Shown here: positions 10,801 to 22,239 of the stretch, piece after piece | How positions within the stretch are numbered: position 1 is the first letter of the stretch | Layout: each line of letters starts with the position of its first letter | Source of the DNA: Lyophyllum atratum | Lineage: Eukaryota > Basidiomycota > Agaricomycetes > Agaricales > Lyophyllaceae | Assembly: GCA_014905825.1 (NCBI GenBank) | Contig: JACGCN010000003.1 | Location: forward strand, 1,674,001-1,738,000 | Reading direction: 5' to 3' | DNA length: 64,000 nucleotides | Program-made: the position numbers and the translations under genes | Notes under the pieces: model-generated | The model's input: the letters and a program-made list of their open reading frames with translations, nothing else | Databases searched by the model: none | Told to the model about the DNA's origin: nothing

Positions 10801-12957
10801 CGCGGCTTGTTCTTCGCCTGGTGATTGACCGTTGTGGTCTTTGGGTGCTCCTGTCCAAGGATCATCTTTATCCTCCGGTGGCCAACTGGAGCTCGCGGCT
10901 TGTTCTTCGTTTGCTGATTCACCGTTGTGGTCTTTACTTGCTTTTGCCCAATGATCATCGCCGTCCTCGGTGGCCAACTTCCATTCGCAGGCTGTTTCTC
11001 GTTCGCTGGTCGATTATTGCTGTTGTTGTTCGCTTCTTGTCTTTTTGGCGCCCATTCATCAATATACGACCCCCAACCCTCGGCATCTACGCCCCAACCA
11101 TTACCATCGGGCTGAGGAACAACTTCTTCCGTTGAGTCGTTGTTCTCAACAGGTCCATTTTCCTCCATGGACTGAGTATCGTGAAGATACTTGCACCTGT
11201 CGCCCCACTGGCAGTACCCTGCTTGGAACCGCCGGCACGGATGACGCTGAGGGTGCATGGCCCCATCGTCCTGATTTTCCTTCCACTGTTGACGATTATG
11301 TATATCACCTTCGGCGATGGTGTTATTGTAGGGCTGCATGAAGAGCGTTCTGTCGTGGCCGTAGTAGCATTGGTCACCTCTCCTGCAGTTTCCTGACTCC
11401 AGGAAATATTTGCATGGTCGTATCCTGTTATCGTCGTGCGGACTGGATGGATACGCATATGCATACCCCTCGGTTTCAAGTTCTAATGGTGGCTCCGTAG
11501 CAACAGGGAGGAGATCTGTGGCTGGCATGTGAAGATACGGACAATCTGTACCGTTGCGACATTTTCCCAAAGGATAAAACTTGCAGACGTTAAAGGAGGA
11601 TGTTGTAGCCCGTTGCTGGGGTTCTACCAGCCTGACTTGAGCGTTTGAGCTCCAAAGTGGTGGTTGCGGATCACGAAACAAGATCGCGTATTCGTTGATC
11701 GTTAAGGAGTGGCGAAAGCGACAGGCATCTCCTTGAGTACATCGAGCTTGAGCAAGGAATTTGCAAAAGGGGACCATAAGGTCGGCAAGCGGGTCTGCAT
11801 ATTCGCTCCAATGTGGAGCTGCCAGTCCACCTGCTGGGAGTGCTGGATCATCCGAGGTGGGAAGTTCTTGATTGTCATTCGGTGGGGGAGAATACGAGTA
11901 GCCTTCGGCGAATGCGACTCCTGCGTCTGAATGGTGTTGATCAAAGTTCGAATCGTTGTTATTTACGGCATCCGAGGTTTCAGGGTATGTATCCATGAAG
12001 TTTTGACTTGAAGAGCTCCCCGCACGAGCGTAGGCGGAGTCTTCATATGTCACCGGTATTTCTGGATGGCCAGAGCACTCGTCACCGTTCCCAGGTTCCG
12101 CCATCCCTTCAGGCTCTTGGCCGCACGCTACATCACCGAGAGTAGTCGCATACTCGTCATCGAATGTTGGTGTTGAATGATTGAGTGACTCGGCAATCGT
12201 AATTTCCTCCGGTTCCTCGAAATCATCTGGATCAGCAAGGCCGTGCTCCACGTAAGTCTCTGGTAGACTTTCTCCTTCAGGTGTGTCATGCACGCCTGAA
12301 TGAATGTAGGATACATCGATGGTTGCTAGTTCCGTATCATATGCGTTGAACATGACATCCTCGGTGTGAGACGGTATATGCTCCTCATCGGAAAAGAATG
12401 TTTCTGCGTCGTCAACGTGCTGCCCACACTCCGATGATACCGCTGCCCCTTCCAAATCCTCTACTGATGCAGTTGAGGTAGGCTCGTCGGGGTCAGAAGT
12501 AGCGGGGGTGTCCGATTGCATGTCAGTTGTCAGATGTGTGTTGCTGGAGGATGAGCTAGATGGTGTTATATGTCCATCATTCTCGTTGGGATCATCATGA
12601 GCAAATTGGCAATCGTCGCCCTTAGCGCAATTGCCATTGCTCCAGTACCTGCAAACAAGCTGCTTCCTTGAAGCCTGGTTTGACTCGTCAGCGTCAGCTT
12701 GTTCTAAAACTGCGAGCTGTAAGTAGTGCAGTATATGTACATTATAGATAGAATCACTTACCAGTAGACTTTTGGCCATCTGCAGGAGGATGTGCAAAGC
12801 TGCAATCATCCCCTTTGGCACATCTGCCCATCGTGAAGAAGATGCACTTGGACCGAGATGCAGGTTGGTGCAGGTTGAGACACGCATCGCCGAAGGTACA
12901 CGCTCCTCGTTGGAAGAATCGGCATGTTTGCGGCGTCGATGGTGTTTGTAAAACCAT
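7851..12957 (-). pseudogene. giant CCCH zinc finger / RRM / RING-IBR (RBR-like) gene, frame broken in several places
   Basis: Starting from ATG 12957, the reconstructed product has two CCCH fingers in exon 1 and, after an intron at 12710-12761, a long acidic exon with at least five more CCCH fingers. A 31-residue repeat array, a degenerate finger (final His replaced by Tyr) and a 53-nt intron (10489-10541) follow, then another CCCH finger. Next come an RRM-like part (CRVVVSNLPPD plus a beta-3 FLKF block), a second RNA-binding-like region, a RING1 (CPVC..CRHVYCETC) and an IBR (CPTPHCETVY..CPTC..CSAC..H..C). Zinc fingers and RRM suggest RNA binding and RING-IBR suggests an E3 ubiquitin ligase, but the RING2 that carries the catalytic cysteine is missing. 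Continuity needs one-base shifts near 10967, 9630, 8520, 8427, 8342 and 8220. Either the gene is decaying or the assembly has indels; the clustering favours decay. Confidence 0.65.
10673..11044 (-). repeat. 93-bp tandem repeat, four units, inside the CCCH gene
   Basis: Units begin at 10673, 10766, 10859 and 10952, exactly 93 bp apart. Each encodes a 31-residue block with the pattern DDPW..A.KDHNG....EEQAASSNWPPED. The first-translated unit (10952 onward) is one base short near 10967 compared with the other three (CTCGGTGG against CTCCGGTGG), which changes the reading frame for everything downstream. The right boundary is approximate because the fourth unit fades. Confidence 0.8.
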
Positions 12958-13394
12958 TACATCCGCGTGTGATAAATGACTTGAATTACAGCACCTGCAC
13001 GTTGAGCAAAACAGAGGTATATTGTTGGGAGTTGAGAGTTATCTTAAGTGGTTATCGATCCGCGTGGTGGAGTGTCAAGGCAATGACTTCGCCTGAGAGA
13101 AACCACACGGTTCTTGGGCCTCGCGTCGGCATCGCGTACACAACAATACATAAAAGCAACACGTGCCCATTTCAGAATGGCTACTACTAGTAGTACTGTG
13201 GCAAGCAACTTGGACACGCCCCAGCCTCAGGGAGACTTTCGACGAGAACCTTGTGAATGGGTATGATTATATATTATGTCTGCTCTTAAGGAGTTACTAG
13301 CACTCAGAACGATTGAACAGCTGGCATAATTAACCTTAAATCACCATGATGCCTCACATTTCAAGCCCAATTTCAGCCCATTCGCAGTGGTGCA
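12958..13394. other. intergenic, nothing recognised
   Basis: The 437 bp upstream of the CCCH gene start and downstream of the Gfo/Idh/MocA gene end contain no credible coding frame. It probably holds the promoter of the minus-strand CCCH gene. Confidence 0.4.
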
Positions 13395-14945
13395 TTAGAC
13401 GACCTTCTCAACACCAGCGGGAAACCTATATCCTCCTTGACGCCGAACCTATGGTTGTAAAAAATATCAATGTCAGATACTCGATTGTGAGGGAAGATGC
13501 TATGACCTCGTCGAAGATTTCCATCTCCAATAAACTCTTGCTGTGTCCCCATAACTCACTCTCTTTCTTTCCTTCACGTACGCATCGCGCAACCTCGTCA
13601 GCCTGGAAGTGCCATCCTCCGCCGACATACTCGAAGACCTTCCTTTCTTCTCGAGATACTTGCCCATCCTTCCCAAAATACTGGACCGTAAATTCTTTCG
13701 GGCAGTAGATCGGGGCAGCAATGGTGATGGTGCCACGCTCAAAACGAATGGTAACTCCAGGTTGTTGAGGGTGCAGGTTGATACTGCAACTGAGCATTGC
13801 CTGAGCAGCGAGATCGGCTGAGGCGAATGTTACGGTGAAGGATGTGTTGGAGTCGACGCCGGTAAGAGGTGTTTTTAGCATGGTGCCAGTGATACCTGAT
13901 GGACCAGAAAGCCTGTTGAGCGGATTCTCATACAGCGCGACGATCGCCTTTGAGAGCTTATCAGAAGCCGCAGAACCTTCAAAACGAAGCACACACCCAA
14001 ACAAGCGGGTAGGGGCCGCTATACCATAGATATAAGCACTCGTCGTTTCAGTCATCTGAGCATTCTACTTACAGATCAAGTAGAGCGCCGCCACCCAGCT
14101 CGGGATCCAGGATTCGGTGTGTGTTAGGGAGATCTAAAGCATTGGATGAGCCAGATACTCACACAACTTGAGGCCATACTCACTGCTAACGTCGAAGTCT
14201 CCTGACAAGTCGGCATGGAGGACCACGGGCGCGCCCAAAGAGCCTCCTTCGGCGATCTTCTTGACGTCGAGGGTAAGTGGATGGAACCGTGTCCATACGG
14301 CCTCCATAAGAAACACATTATGTTCTTTGGCAGCCGCCAAAAGGGACCGAAGCTCTGCAACATTGCAGGTCACGGGTTTCTCGCAGAGGACGTGCTTTCC
14401 TGCTTTGATCGCGTCTAGCGCGTTCTCGTAGTGATATGTATGAGGTGTCCCTAGATGTAAGCATCTCACCGTCAGAACCAAGTCAAGTGTTGAGGCCGAT
14501 AAAGACCCACCAATGTAAATCGCGTCTACATCCTTTGTGATGGGTGAGATCAGTGTTTGCAGGACCCGACAAGTCGATTCGCACCTTATCGGCATAAACT
14601 CCCTGGTAAGACCCGTAGGACTTAATGGACTTGTCCCCACCAGCGACGGCGTCAATGAATTCCTGGGCCTTCTCGACTGTACGCGATCCAACAGCGGCGA
14701 CCTTATGCACCACATCGTGAACATCACGGCTACAACGACAATGATAATGGTAGGAATCATAAAGCTGATGGCTGTTCGCTCACGTCTTAGGGTCCACAAG
14801 TAAATCCTATGACAATCGAATAGCCCAGCCCGTTAGGATAGCCTTGTTCGCGCTCGGTGCAGCTAGAACGTACTTTGACGAAACATGCTGCAATTTTCCC
14901 TGTCGAAATAATTCCCCAGCGAAACTCAGTCAAGTTGGCAGCCAT
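13395..14945 (-). CDS. Gfo/Idh/MocA family NAD(P)-dependent dehydrogenase (D-xylose / dihydrodiol dehydrogenase type)
   Basis: The first exon reads MAANLTEFRWGIISTGKIA, a Rossmann fold with a GxxxxG-like start. Later exons give DVDAIYIGTPHTYHYENAL, GKHVLCEKPVTCN with the family EKP motif, and THRILDPELGGGALLDL with the GGGALLDLG signature. They continue with GPYPLVW and end in QGGYRFPAGVEKVV. About eight introns were placed, each confirmed by family conservation on both sides. At roughly 370 residues it has the length of fungal D-xylose 1-dehydrogenase/trans-dihydrodiol dehydrogenase relatives; the real substrate cannot be told from sequence. It is divergent from the OHCU decarboxylase gene, 147 bp away. 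Confidence 0.88.
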
Positions 14946-15092
14946 TAGGTAGGCGAATGTAGAGAAGAGGGGGGATGATTCTCATGTCGCAACGGATCGA
15001 TATCTGGTTATTATCGGCAATTGCGGAATGATCGGGCCGGAAGCAAGCACCTTGCGGCCTCCCAACATGTTGACTCACCGCCTGCTGATTCG

Positions 15093-15704
15093 ATGGCCAG
15101 TTTACCAGCATTATCCGCGATACAGAACAATGTATCGGGTCCAGATTCGCCCCTCGCCAAATTTCTGTCCATCCTCTTCGAACACTCGCCAGTCCTAATC
15201 TCGACGCTCGAGCCTCAACTTACGAGCACTCTGTCGGAGGCAACTGCCCCATCATCGTACTCTGAACTCATCGACCTATCGTTGAGCGCTATAGCAAGTT
15301 GGGATCAATCACTGCAGTCCCAGTTCATAACAGGGCATCCTCGGATTGGCGAAACGAAGAATCTATCCAGTCTGAGCACGAAGGAGCAGGGAGCAGCGAT
15401 ACCCGGCGTTACTCCAACCCCGCCAGAAGTACTGGATCGCCTGGCACATCTCAATGCCTGCTATGAGGCGAGATATCCAGGTTTACGCTACATCACTTTT
15501 GTGAATGGGAGGAGTCGAAAGGCCATCGCGGAAGAGATGGAGGGCAAGCTCGGTTTTGAACACTCGCTTTCGTCAGACGCACCTGGCGTATCCGATATAA
15601 GCGGCCTAGACAGCAATAGCGAAGAATGGGCCGCAGAGTTGCGAAGAGCGATTCATGAAATCGGGCTCATCGCGAAGAGCAGGCTGAAGACACTAGGGGT
15701 ATAA
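15093..15704 (+). CDS. 2-oxo-4-hydroxy-4-carboxy-5-ureidoimidazoline (OHCU) decarboxylase
   Basis: Third step of the uricase pathway, giving S-allantoin from OHCU. It is a single exon of 203 residues. The family signatures are SQFITGHPRIGE (catalytic histidine in HPRIGE), NACYEARYPGLRYITFVNGR and the C-terminal ELRRAIHEIGLIAKSRL. The start is the ATG at 15093, which keeps the usual family length; the frame stays open upstream without a better start. No other purine catabolism genes are in the window. Confidence 0.9.
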   Translation: MASLPALSAIQNNVSGPDSPLAKFLSILFEHSPVLISTLEPQLTSTLSEATAPSSYSELIDLSLSAIASWDQSLQSQFITGHPRIGETKNLSSLSTKEQGAAIPGVTPTPPEVLDRLAHLNACYEARYPGLRYITFVNGRSRKAIAEEMEGKLGFEHSLSSDAPGVSDISGLDSNSEEWAAELRRAIHEIGLIAKSRLKTLGV

Positions 15705-15797
15705 GGTATGTTCCACAATGCTACATACAACACATTGAAATAAAACATAAGAATAGACGACTCGCACACTTATCTCGACCTAAATGAGTCCTTCATG

Positions 15798-16545
15798 CTA
15801 GTGTTGTACATTAAATCCGTTTCGCGCCTGCTTTGACTCCCATTCTGCCTTTAACTGCACACAGTTTAGATCAATACGTTCAATGACTTCTATTATGGCA
15901 ACTCACTTGTTGTGCCTTCTGCACTCTATCCAGCCAACCCGGCCTCGCCTCATTTATAGCCACGTTAATCGCGTCAACGATGACTTTCACTTCCTCTGGC
16001 ACCTCCTTCTGCTCCCTGCGTCGTCCGGTTGCCCCCCGCCGCTCCCTGAGTGCATCCATCCGCATTCGATGCTGTTCTTCCTGCTTCCGCGCCCATTCAT
16101 CCCTTTCTTTCATTCGCCTCTTCAGTTCCTCGGACCAATTTGATGTTGTTTTCGGTGTTGCGTTTAAGTAGAGATCATATTCCTGAAGAAGCAAGGGTTG
16201 AGGGCCAGCGTATCCAGTCTACCGTTATGAACTCACTTTCCGTTTCTGAGAATCCCCTAAAACGTCGAAAGCCTCCCGAATCTAGCTGCATGTTGAACAC
16301 CATATATAGGGTGCTGCATGCAACATACCTTGCGAAATTTATTCTCAGCCTGCCGTTTATCTTCCGCACTGGCGGTCTGATCTAGTTTATCGGGGTGGGT
16401 CGCAAGCGCCTTCTGTTTATAGGCTTTTCGAACTGAAATATTTTTGAGTCGACTTTTGTCGGAGAAAAGAGCTGGTATGCACACCTTCCTCGATAGACGC
16501 TGATGGACGAATTCCAAGGATATCATACAACGTCCAAGATTGCAT
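15798..16545 (-). CDS. small J-domain (DnaJ-like) co-chaperone
   Basis: Exon 1 starts MQSWTLYDILGIRPSASIEE. After an intron the frame continues VRKAYKQKALATHPDKLD with the HPD tripeptide that stimulates Hsp70 ATPase, then AENKFRK and AFDVLGDSQKRK. The C-terminal half is a charged helical segment (ELKRRMKERDEWARKQEEQH) ending in LKAEWESKQARNGFNVQH. No glycine-rich region, zinc-finger domain or membrane segment is seen, so it is a class C J-protein. Five exons were placed from splice sites. The Hsp70 partner and location are unknown. Confidence 0.82.
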
Positions 16546-17172
16546 GGGTAGTGGTTTCAAAAGAGATAGGATAGTGTACACAGATTACAGTCCAGCAAAA
16601 GCATTAGAATGAGAGTTGCAGCTATCTGGACGAGGCCAGCGTTGAAACGTTGAAGTTCGACGCCGAGTTCAACTTGATTGCAAACTGGATCCACGGGTGA
16701 ACGGTCACGTGGCAGCTGCGCGTCACGTCGCGTCCTTTCCGAGTTTCAACGTTCGACTGGCATGCAGTAGTACTAGCTCTGGTGGTCGGACGTTGGCAAT
16801 AATAACTTATGCGAAATGGATGGTATCCTAGCACATGTGGCGCGATTAGCCGGTTCTTGTTATTGTCACTTACGTTTAAATCATCCCGAATTTACCTACG
16901 AGCTTCAGAAAGAAGTTATCTTTTATCCCGAGTTTTATTAATATTACAGTGTTCGTAGGAGTCTGTAGGAGTCTAGATCTACTTTTCAGCTTCCATACAG
17001 ACGTTATCATTAATATTTTCGACTTCGAATAGTTCTCCTTGAAGGTATGTCAAGGGGGCGGGGGTTCAACGTTCGACGTTCATCTTTTAGCTGTCTATGA
17101 TTTGATAGACGAATAACCGAGGAGTGGGGCTTGAGAATCCAAAACATGCCACGGGAATTACATTCCTTCCAA
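16546..17172. other. AT-rich intergenic interval
   Basis: About 630 bp holding the J-protein promoter and the 3' flank of the membrane protein gene. A short direct repeat (GTAGGAGTCT twice in a row) lies near 16955-16975. No coding frame or element ends were recognised. Confidence 0.4.
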
Positions 17173-18300
17173 TCAATGCCTGTGGGGCATCAATATAGGG
17201 AGAATAGGCGCTGCAGCGGCAGCAGCCGTTACAATCCCGACGACGAGCGTAGTTGCTGCTACGGATACGGGATATAACAAGAACAAGTATACTGCGATCC
17301 CAACGGCGAGGAGAGCGACGGAGAGCCCTAATAGCTTCAATATGCGAAGTTGAATTAAATAAAAACAAGTCTATCGTCAGAGTCGAGCAAGGGAAACATG
17401 CAAGTACTATAAAGGCTCACCCGTGCAGAGACGACCGCCGCTCTAAACGATGCAACCAAATGCTGCTCTTTATGACCATCCGTCACAGCACTCAACACTG
17501 GAGAAACCGGGCGTATTTCTAGATGTATACTGGACCTGACATGCGTGTCATGCGCCGCAAGGTGCTGACCTCTCTTCGCCGCCTTCCGGTCATCCCTCCA
17601 CTGCCTCAAGAATCGGACGATTCTCTTCGTTACGCCCACATGAGAATCGTGATATCCAGCGTGTAGCGCGAGACCAGCAACAGCGGTCATAGTGGATCCA
17701 AGACTCGTGATGAGTGCGCACCAAAGAAGGGTGACAGCGACGGAGGCTTTGGCGGGACGAGCGATTGGATCATTAGCCATGACGGATGCGAAGTCGGCGG
17801 CGATGACACTCGTACAGGAGGATACGACAGAGGCTATGAGAGGGGCCTTTACGGACAAGCGAAAGGAAATGTTAAGCTGAGCAGTAAGCAAAAGGCAAAA
17901 GACCCACCCCAACAGCCAACGCCGAAAGAATCTGGTATTGAGTCTTCGGTATAGGTTCGCTGGGAGCACGGTAATCCATAGAGGCACGACTAGGCGCGAG
18001 GTCTCTATCACCATGGCTATGGTTACTTGCGTCCGCGGGATAATGAACATGCCTATCGTGTTCAAAATGACCTCTCGATGAAGTCGAAGTCCGTCCCAAC
18101 TCTGGGTCAGCTAAAAGGTCATAACTTTTACGATCATAATATTCTCCATTCATCATATGCTGCGTTGTCCCAGATGTTTCTTTTCCATGTAAAGGGCTCG
18201 CAGGCGGAGTATTTGGTACTAGGTGAAGACTTGGGACCATCTGAGGTTGAGATGATGTACTGGAGAGCGACCGCGAACGAGCATGTTGCTGCTGGGACAT
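17173..18300 (-). CDS. predicted multi-pass membrane protein with disordered N-terminus
   Basis: From ATG 18300 the protein starts MSQQQHARSRSLSSTSSQ, and about 110 Ser/His/Pro-rich residues follow. Hydrophobic segments come next: SALAVG.., VAVTLLWCALITSLGSTMTA, and a final exon with LLGLSVALLAVGIAVYLFLL and VAATTLVVGIVTAAAAAPIL ending PILMPHRH. One junction near 17885-17915 needs a very short intron (31-36 nt), so that border is doubtful. I do not recognise the family. It could be a regulatory or transport membrane protein; nothing specific supports a function. Confidence 0.6.
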
Positions 18301-18589
18301 GGAAGGAGATTGAAGGTAAGAAAGAGAAAGCAGCGCCCAAAGGCGGGGGCACCCATACCAACATCTACCAACATTCAGCGCCAGGTACAAGGAGCGGTGG
18401 TAGGGACAGGTCAGGGACGCCGTGGGGCATCAATTGAAATTTGTCGCACATGGCTTCATACTCTTGACGATGACGACGATAACATCTCAACAAGATGATC
18501 CCGGCACTATCGTTAACGAGCAGGCATCAAGTATGCTGTAGTAGCAGCTGTACCTCCGGCTTACTTCACTTTTCCTCCCGTCCTGAAAT

Positions 18590-20211
18590 ATGTCGAAAGC
18601 GCACCACAATGGCTCATCATACCAAAACCCATGGACATCAAGTTTCTCGCTTCGGAAGTCTGTATCGACGATTCTGAAAGGCCCATTGACTCGTAGCAAG
18701 CCATTCGAAATTGAGGTCGAGCCTGTAAAGTCTGTACCATGTGATTTTGGATTGTACGAGACGCAGAGAGCGAAGGAAGGAATTTGTACGACATGGCTGG
18801 GGCATGCGGTATGGAGGCCTTTAATTACATGACCTTCTTCTTTCCTTATGTCTTTCTAGGGGTTTCTCGTTCAGCTGTATGGTCACACGCGAATCATCTT
18901 CGACCCCATATTCTCGGAACGCGCGTCGCCGTCATCATGGGTTGGCCCGCGAAGGTGGTTACCTACCCCGTGTAAGGCCTGCGAACTGCCAGAGATCCAT
19001 TTCGCGGTCATTTCCCATAACCAGTGAGCCCTGAGTTATGTGTGTGACTTGCTTTGACCATGCCTGACTGACGGTACTTGGTTCCTTCCCTTCAGCTATG
19101 ACCACCTAGACATCCAGGCGCTCAAAGACATATATACGCGCTCTCCGAACATTCAGTTTCTTGTGTCACTGGGAGTGAAGGAGCTTCTCGTGCAAGAGCT
19201 TGGAGTGAGCAAGGACAGAGTAGAAGAGCTCGATTGGTGGGATACAGCATCGTTCCCTCGAGATGAAGGAAGTCGGATAGAGTTTGTCTGCACTCCGGCG
19301 CAACATAACAGTGGTGAGCATTTTGTTCGCCAGTCCTTTCACGTATCTTCTTTCTGACTTCGTGGTCTCCCAATATACAGGTCGTGGTATACTCGACCAG
19401 AGCCGTACGCTATGGACTAGTTGGGCCATCCGACATTTTTCTTCTTCGACTTCCGAGGCGGGCACGTCGTCGTCGTCCTCTAGTAGCACTACTGCCTGAT
19501 GCTAGTGTCTATCACGCTGGGTGCGTAGGCACTTCCTTGTCACATAGCTTGCTTTTCCTGTCACTTTCTTCGTGTGCTCTCAATGACTTGAATAGCTGGC
19601 TCACTTCCGACTTCTGGTTATAGAGATACAGGCTATACAACTGCTTCTGGCCCATGTCCCGCATTCGCTGAAATTGGAGAAAAATACGGGCCCTTCGATC
19701 TAGCCATGGTTCCTATTTGGCGTGGGGCGTCGTTGTCGATATTGGGCCAAATGGGCTTCAGAGTGAGTGCTTCCTTCACCATCTCGTCCTCACATCTTCC
19801 TCGATCAAGTCTACCCATATACCAACTGACGCATTTTGCTCTTCACTGGCCTCGTATATATAGTTGACGCCGGAAGCGAATCACAATCTCCTATCTACCC
19901 TCCACGCCTCGCCCCCAGATGCAATTTCTCTTGCCAGGGACGTCCGTGCGCGTCATACGTTAGGAATGCATTTTGGCACGTTTTGTGGGAGTGAGGACGA
20001 GAGTAAACAACCCTTGATTGAGTTGGTTGAAGCTTTGACTCTCGCAGAAGAGGAAAGGGAGGCAGGAGGCCCAGAAGTAAGCCGTGAGGAGTACCGAGCA
20101 AGAGAATACCAGAAGACGGATTTGAGAGAGTCTTGGAAGGAAGAGGGTGGGTTTGGGGTAATTGATGTTGGGGAGACTGTTTGTGTTCCAGTTGGAATAT
20201 CTTCAAGCTAA
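18590..20211 (+). CDS. metallo-beta-lactamase fold hydrolase, NAPE-PLD-like (FMP30 type)
   Basis: The product resembles N-acylphosphatidylethanolamine-hydrolysing phospholipase D, which releases N-acylethanolamines. Visible blocks are TTWLGHAGFLVQ, IIFDPIFSERASPSSWVGPR and the zinc-binding FAVISHNHYDHLD (HxHxDH). They are followed by TPAQHNSGRG, VYHAGDTGY with the bridging Asp, and LGMHFGTFCGSED with a late histidine. Seven or so exons. A Ser/Thr run after TLWTSWAIRHF (19440-19500) is joined to VYHAGDTGY only through an intron with a weak GTCGTC donor, or by a one-base shift. Substrate in fungi is not proven by sequence. Confidence 0.85.
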
Positions 20212-20475
20212 CATGCTTCCCGCTTCTGTATTATCTTTTCGAGCTTCATCAGGGATGAAGCTCTTGCTGAACGTGAGACTGAGAATCAAGAGCACTGTAA
20301 ATGTTGCATGTTACGTAAACCTCTGGGCGTCATGTCCAACTACTTGAGCGGTTGGACAGATTGAGTCTGTCCCGACCTCTACTCCTCTTCAAGATCGTAA
20401 CTGGCTTGCTTCTCAACTTCCGCCATTGCGAGAACGTAGTCTCAATACCTGACTCCACAGGGAGAAACTTGGAGC

Positions 20476-21952
<1,477 letters not shown>

Positions 21953-22239
21953 CATGGCCGCTTGTCTCCCGGTCTTATGTTCTCGTGTTTTGAGGAGCAG
22001 GTTGGAAGCACAGCCAGTAACCCTTGTTTTCGGTTTAAAGCCTATTGACGACGTGTAGATTACAAATATTTATTGATCGAGTAACTATTGTAGCGGAGGG
22101 GGGCGTCCTTAGACATTAATGTCATCCATAGAACAGAAAAGATGAGGGAATAGGCACAGAAACGATGAGGTGCAATGATAGGAGCGGTGGCAAAAAATGT
22201 TATGATGGTGTGTATCGCAAGACTACTAGCTTCAGAAAG

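Noticed and set aside
10458..10966. Continuation of the main CCCH exon frame to 10458
   Set aside because: After the one-base loss at 10967 this frame has Lys/Thr-rich low-complexity sequence. The alternative frame carries the repeat consensus and a CCCH relic and splices properly into the next exon.
10254..11135. Plus-strand open frame of 293 codons over the 93-bp repeat
   Set aside because: Open only because the repeat lacks stops on that strand; the minus strand has the meaningful repeat and CCCH fingers.
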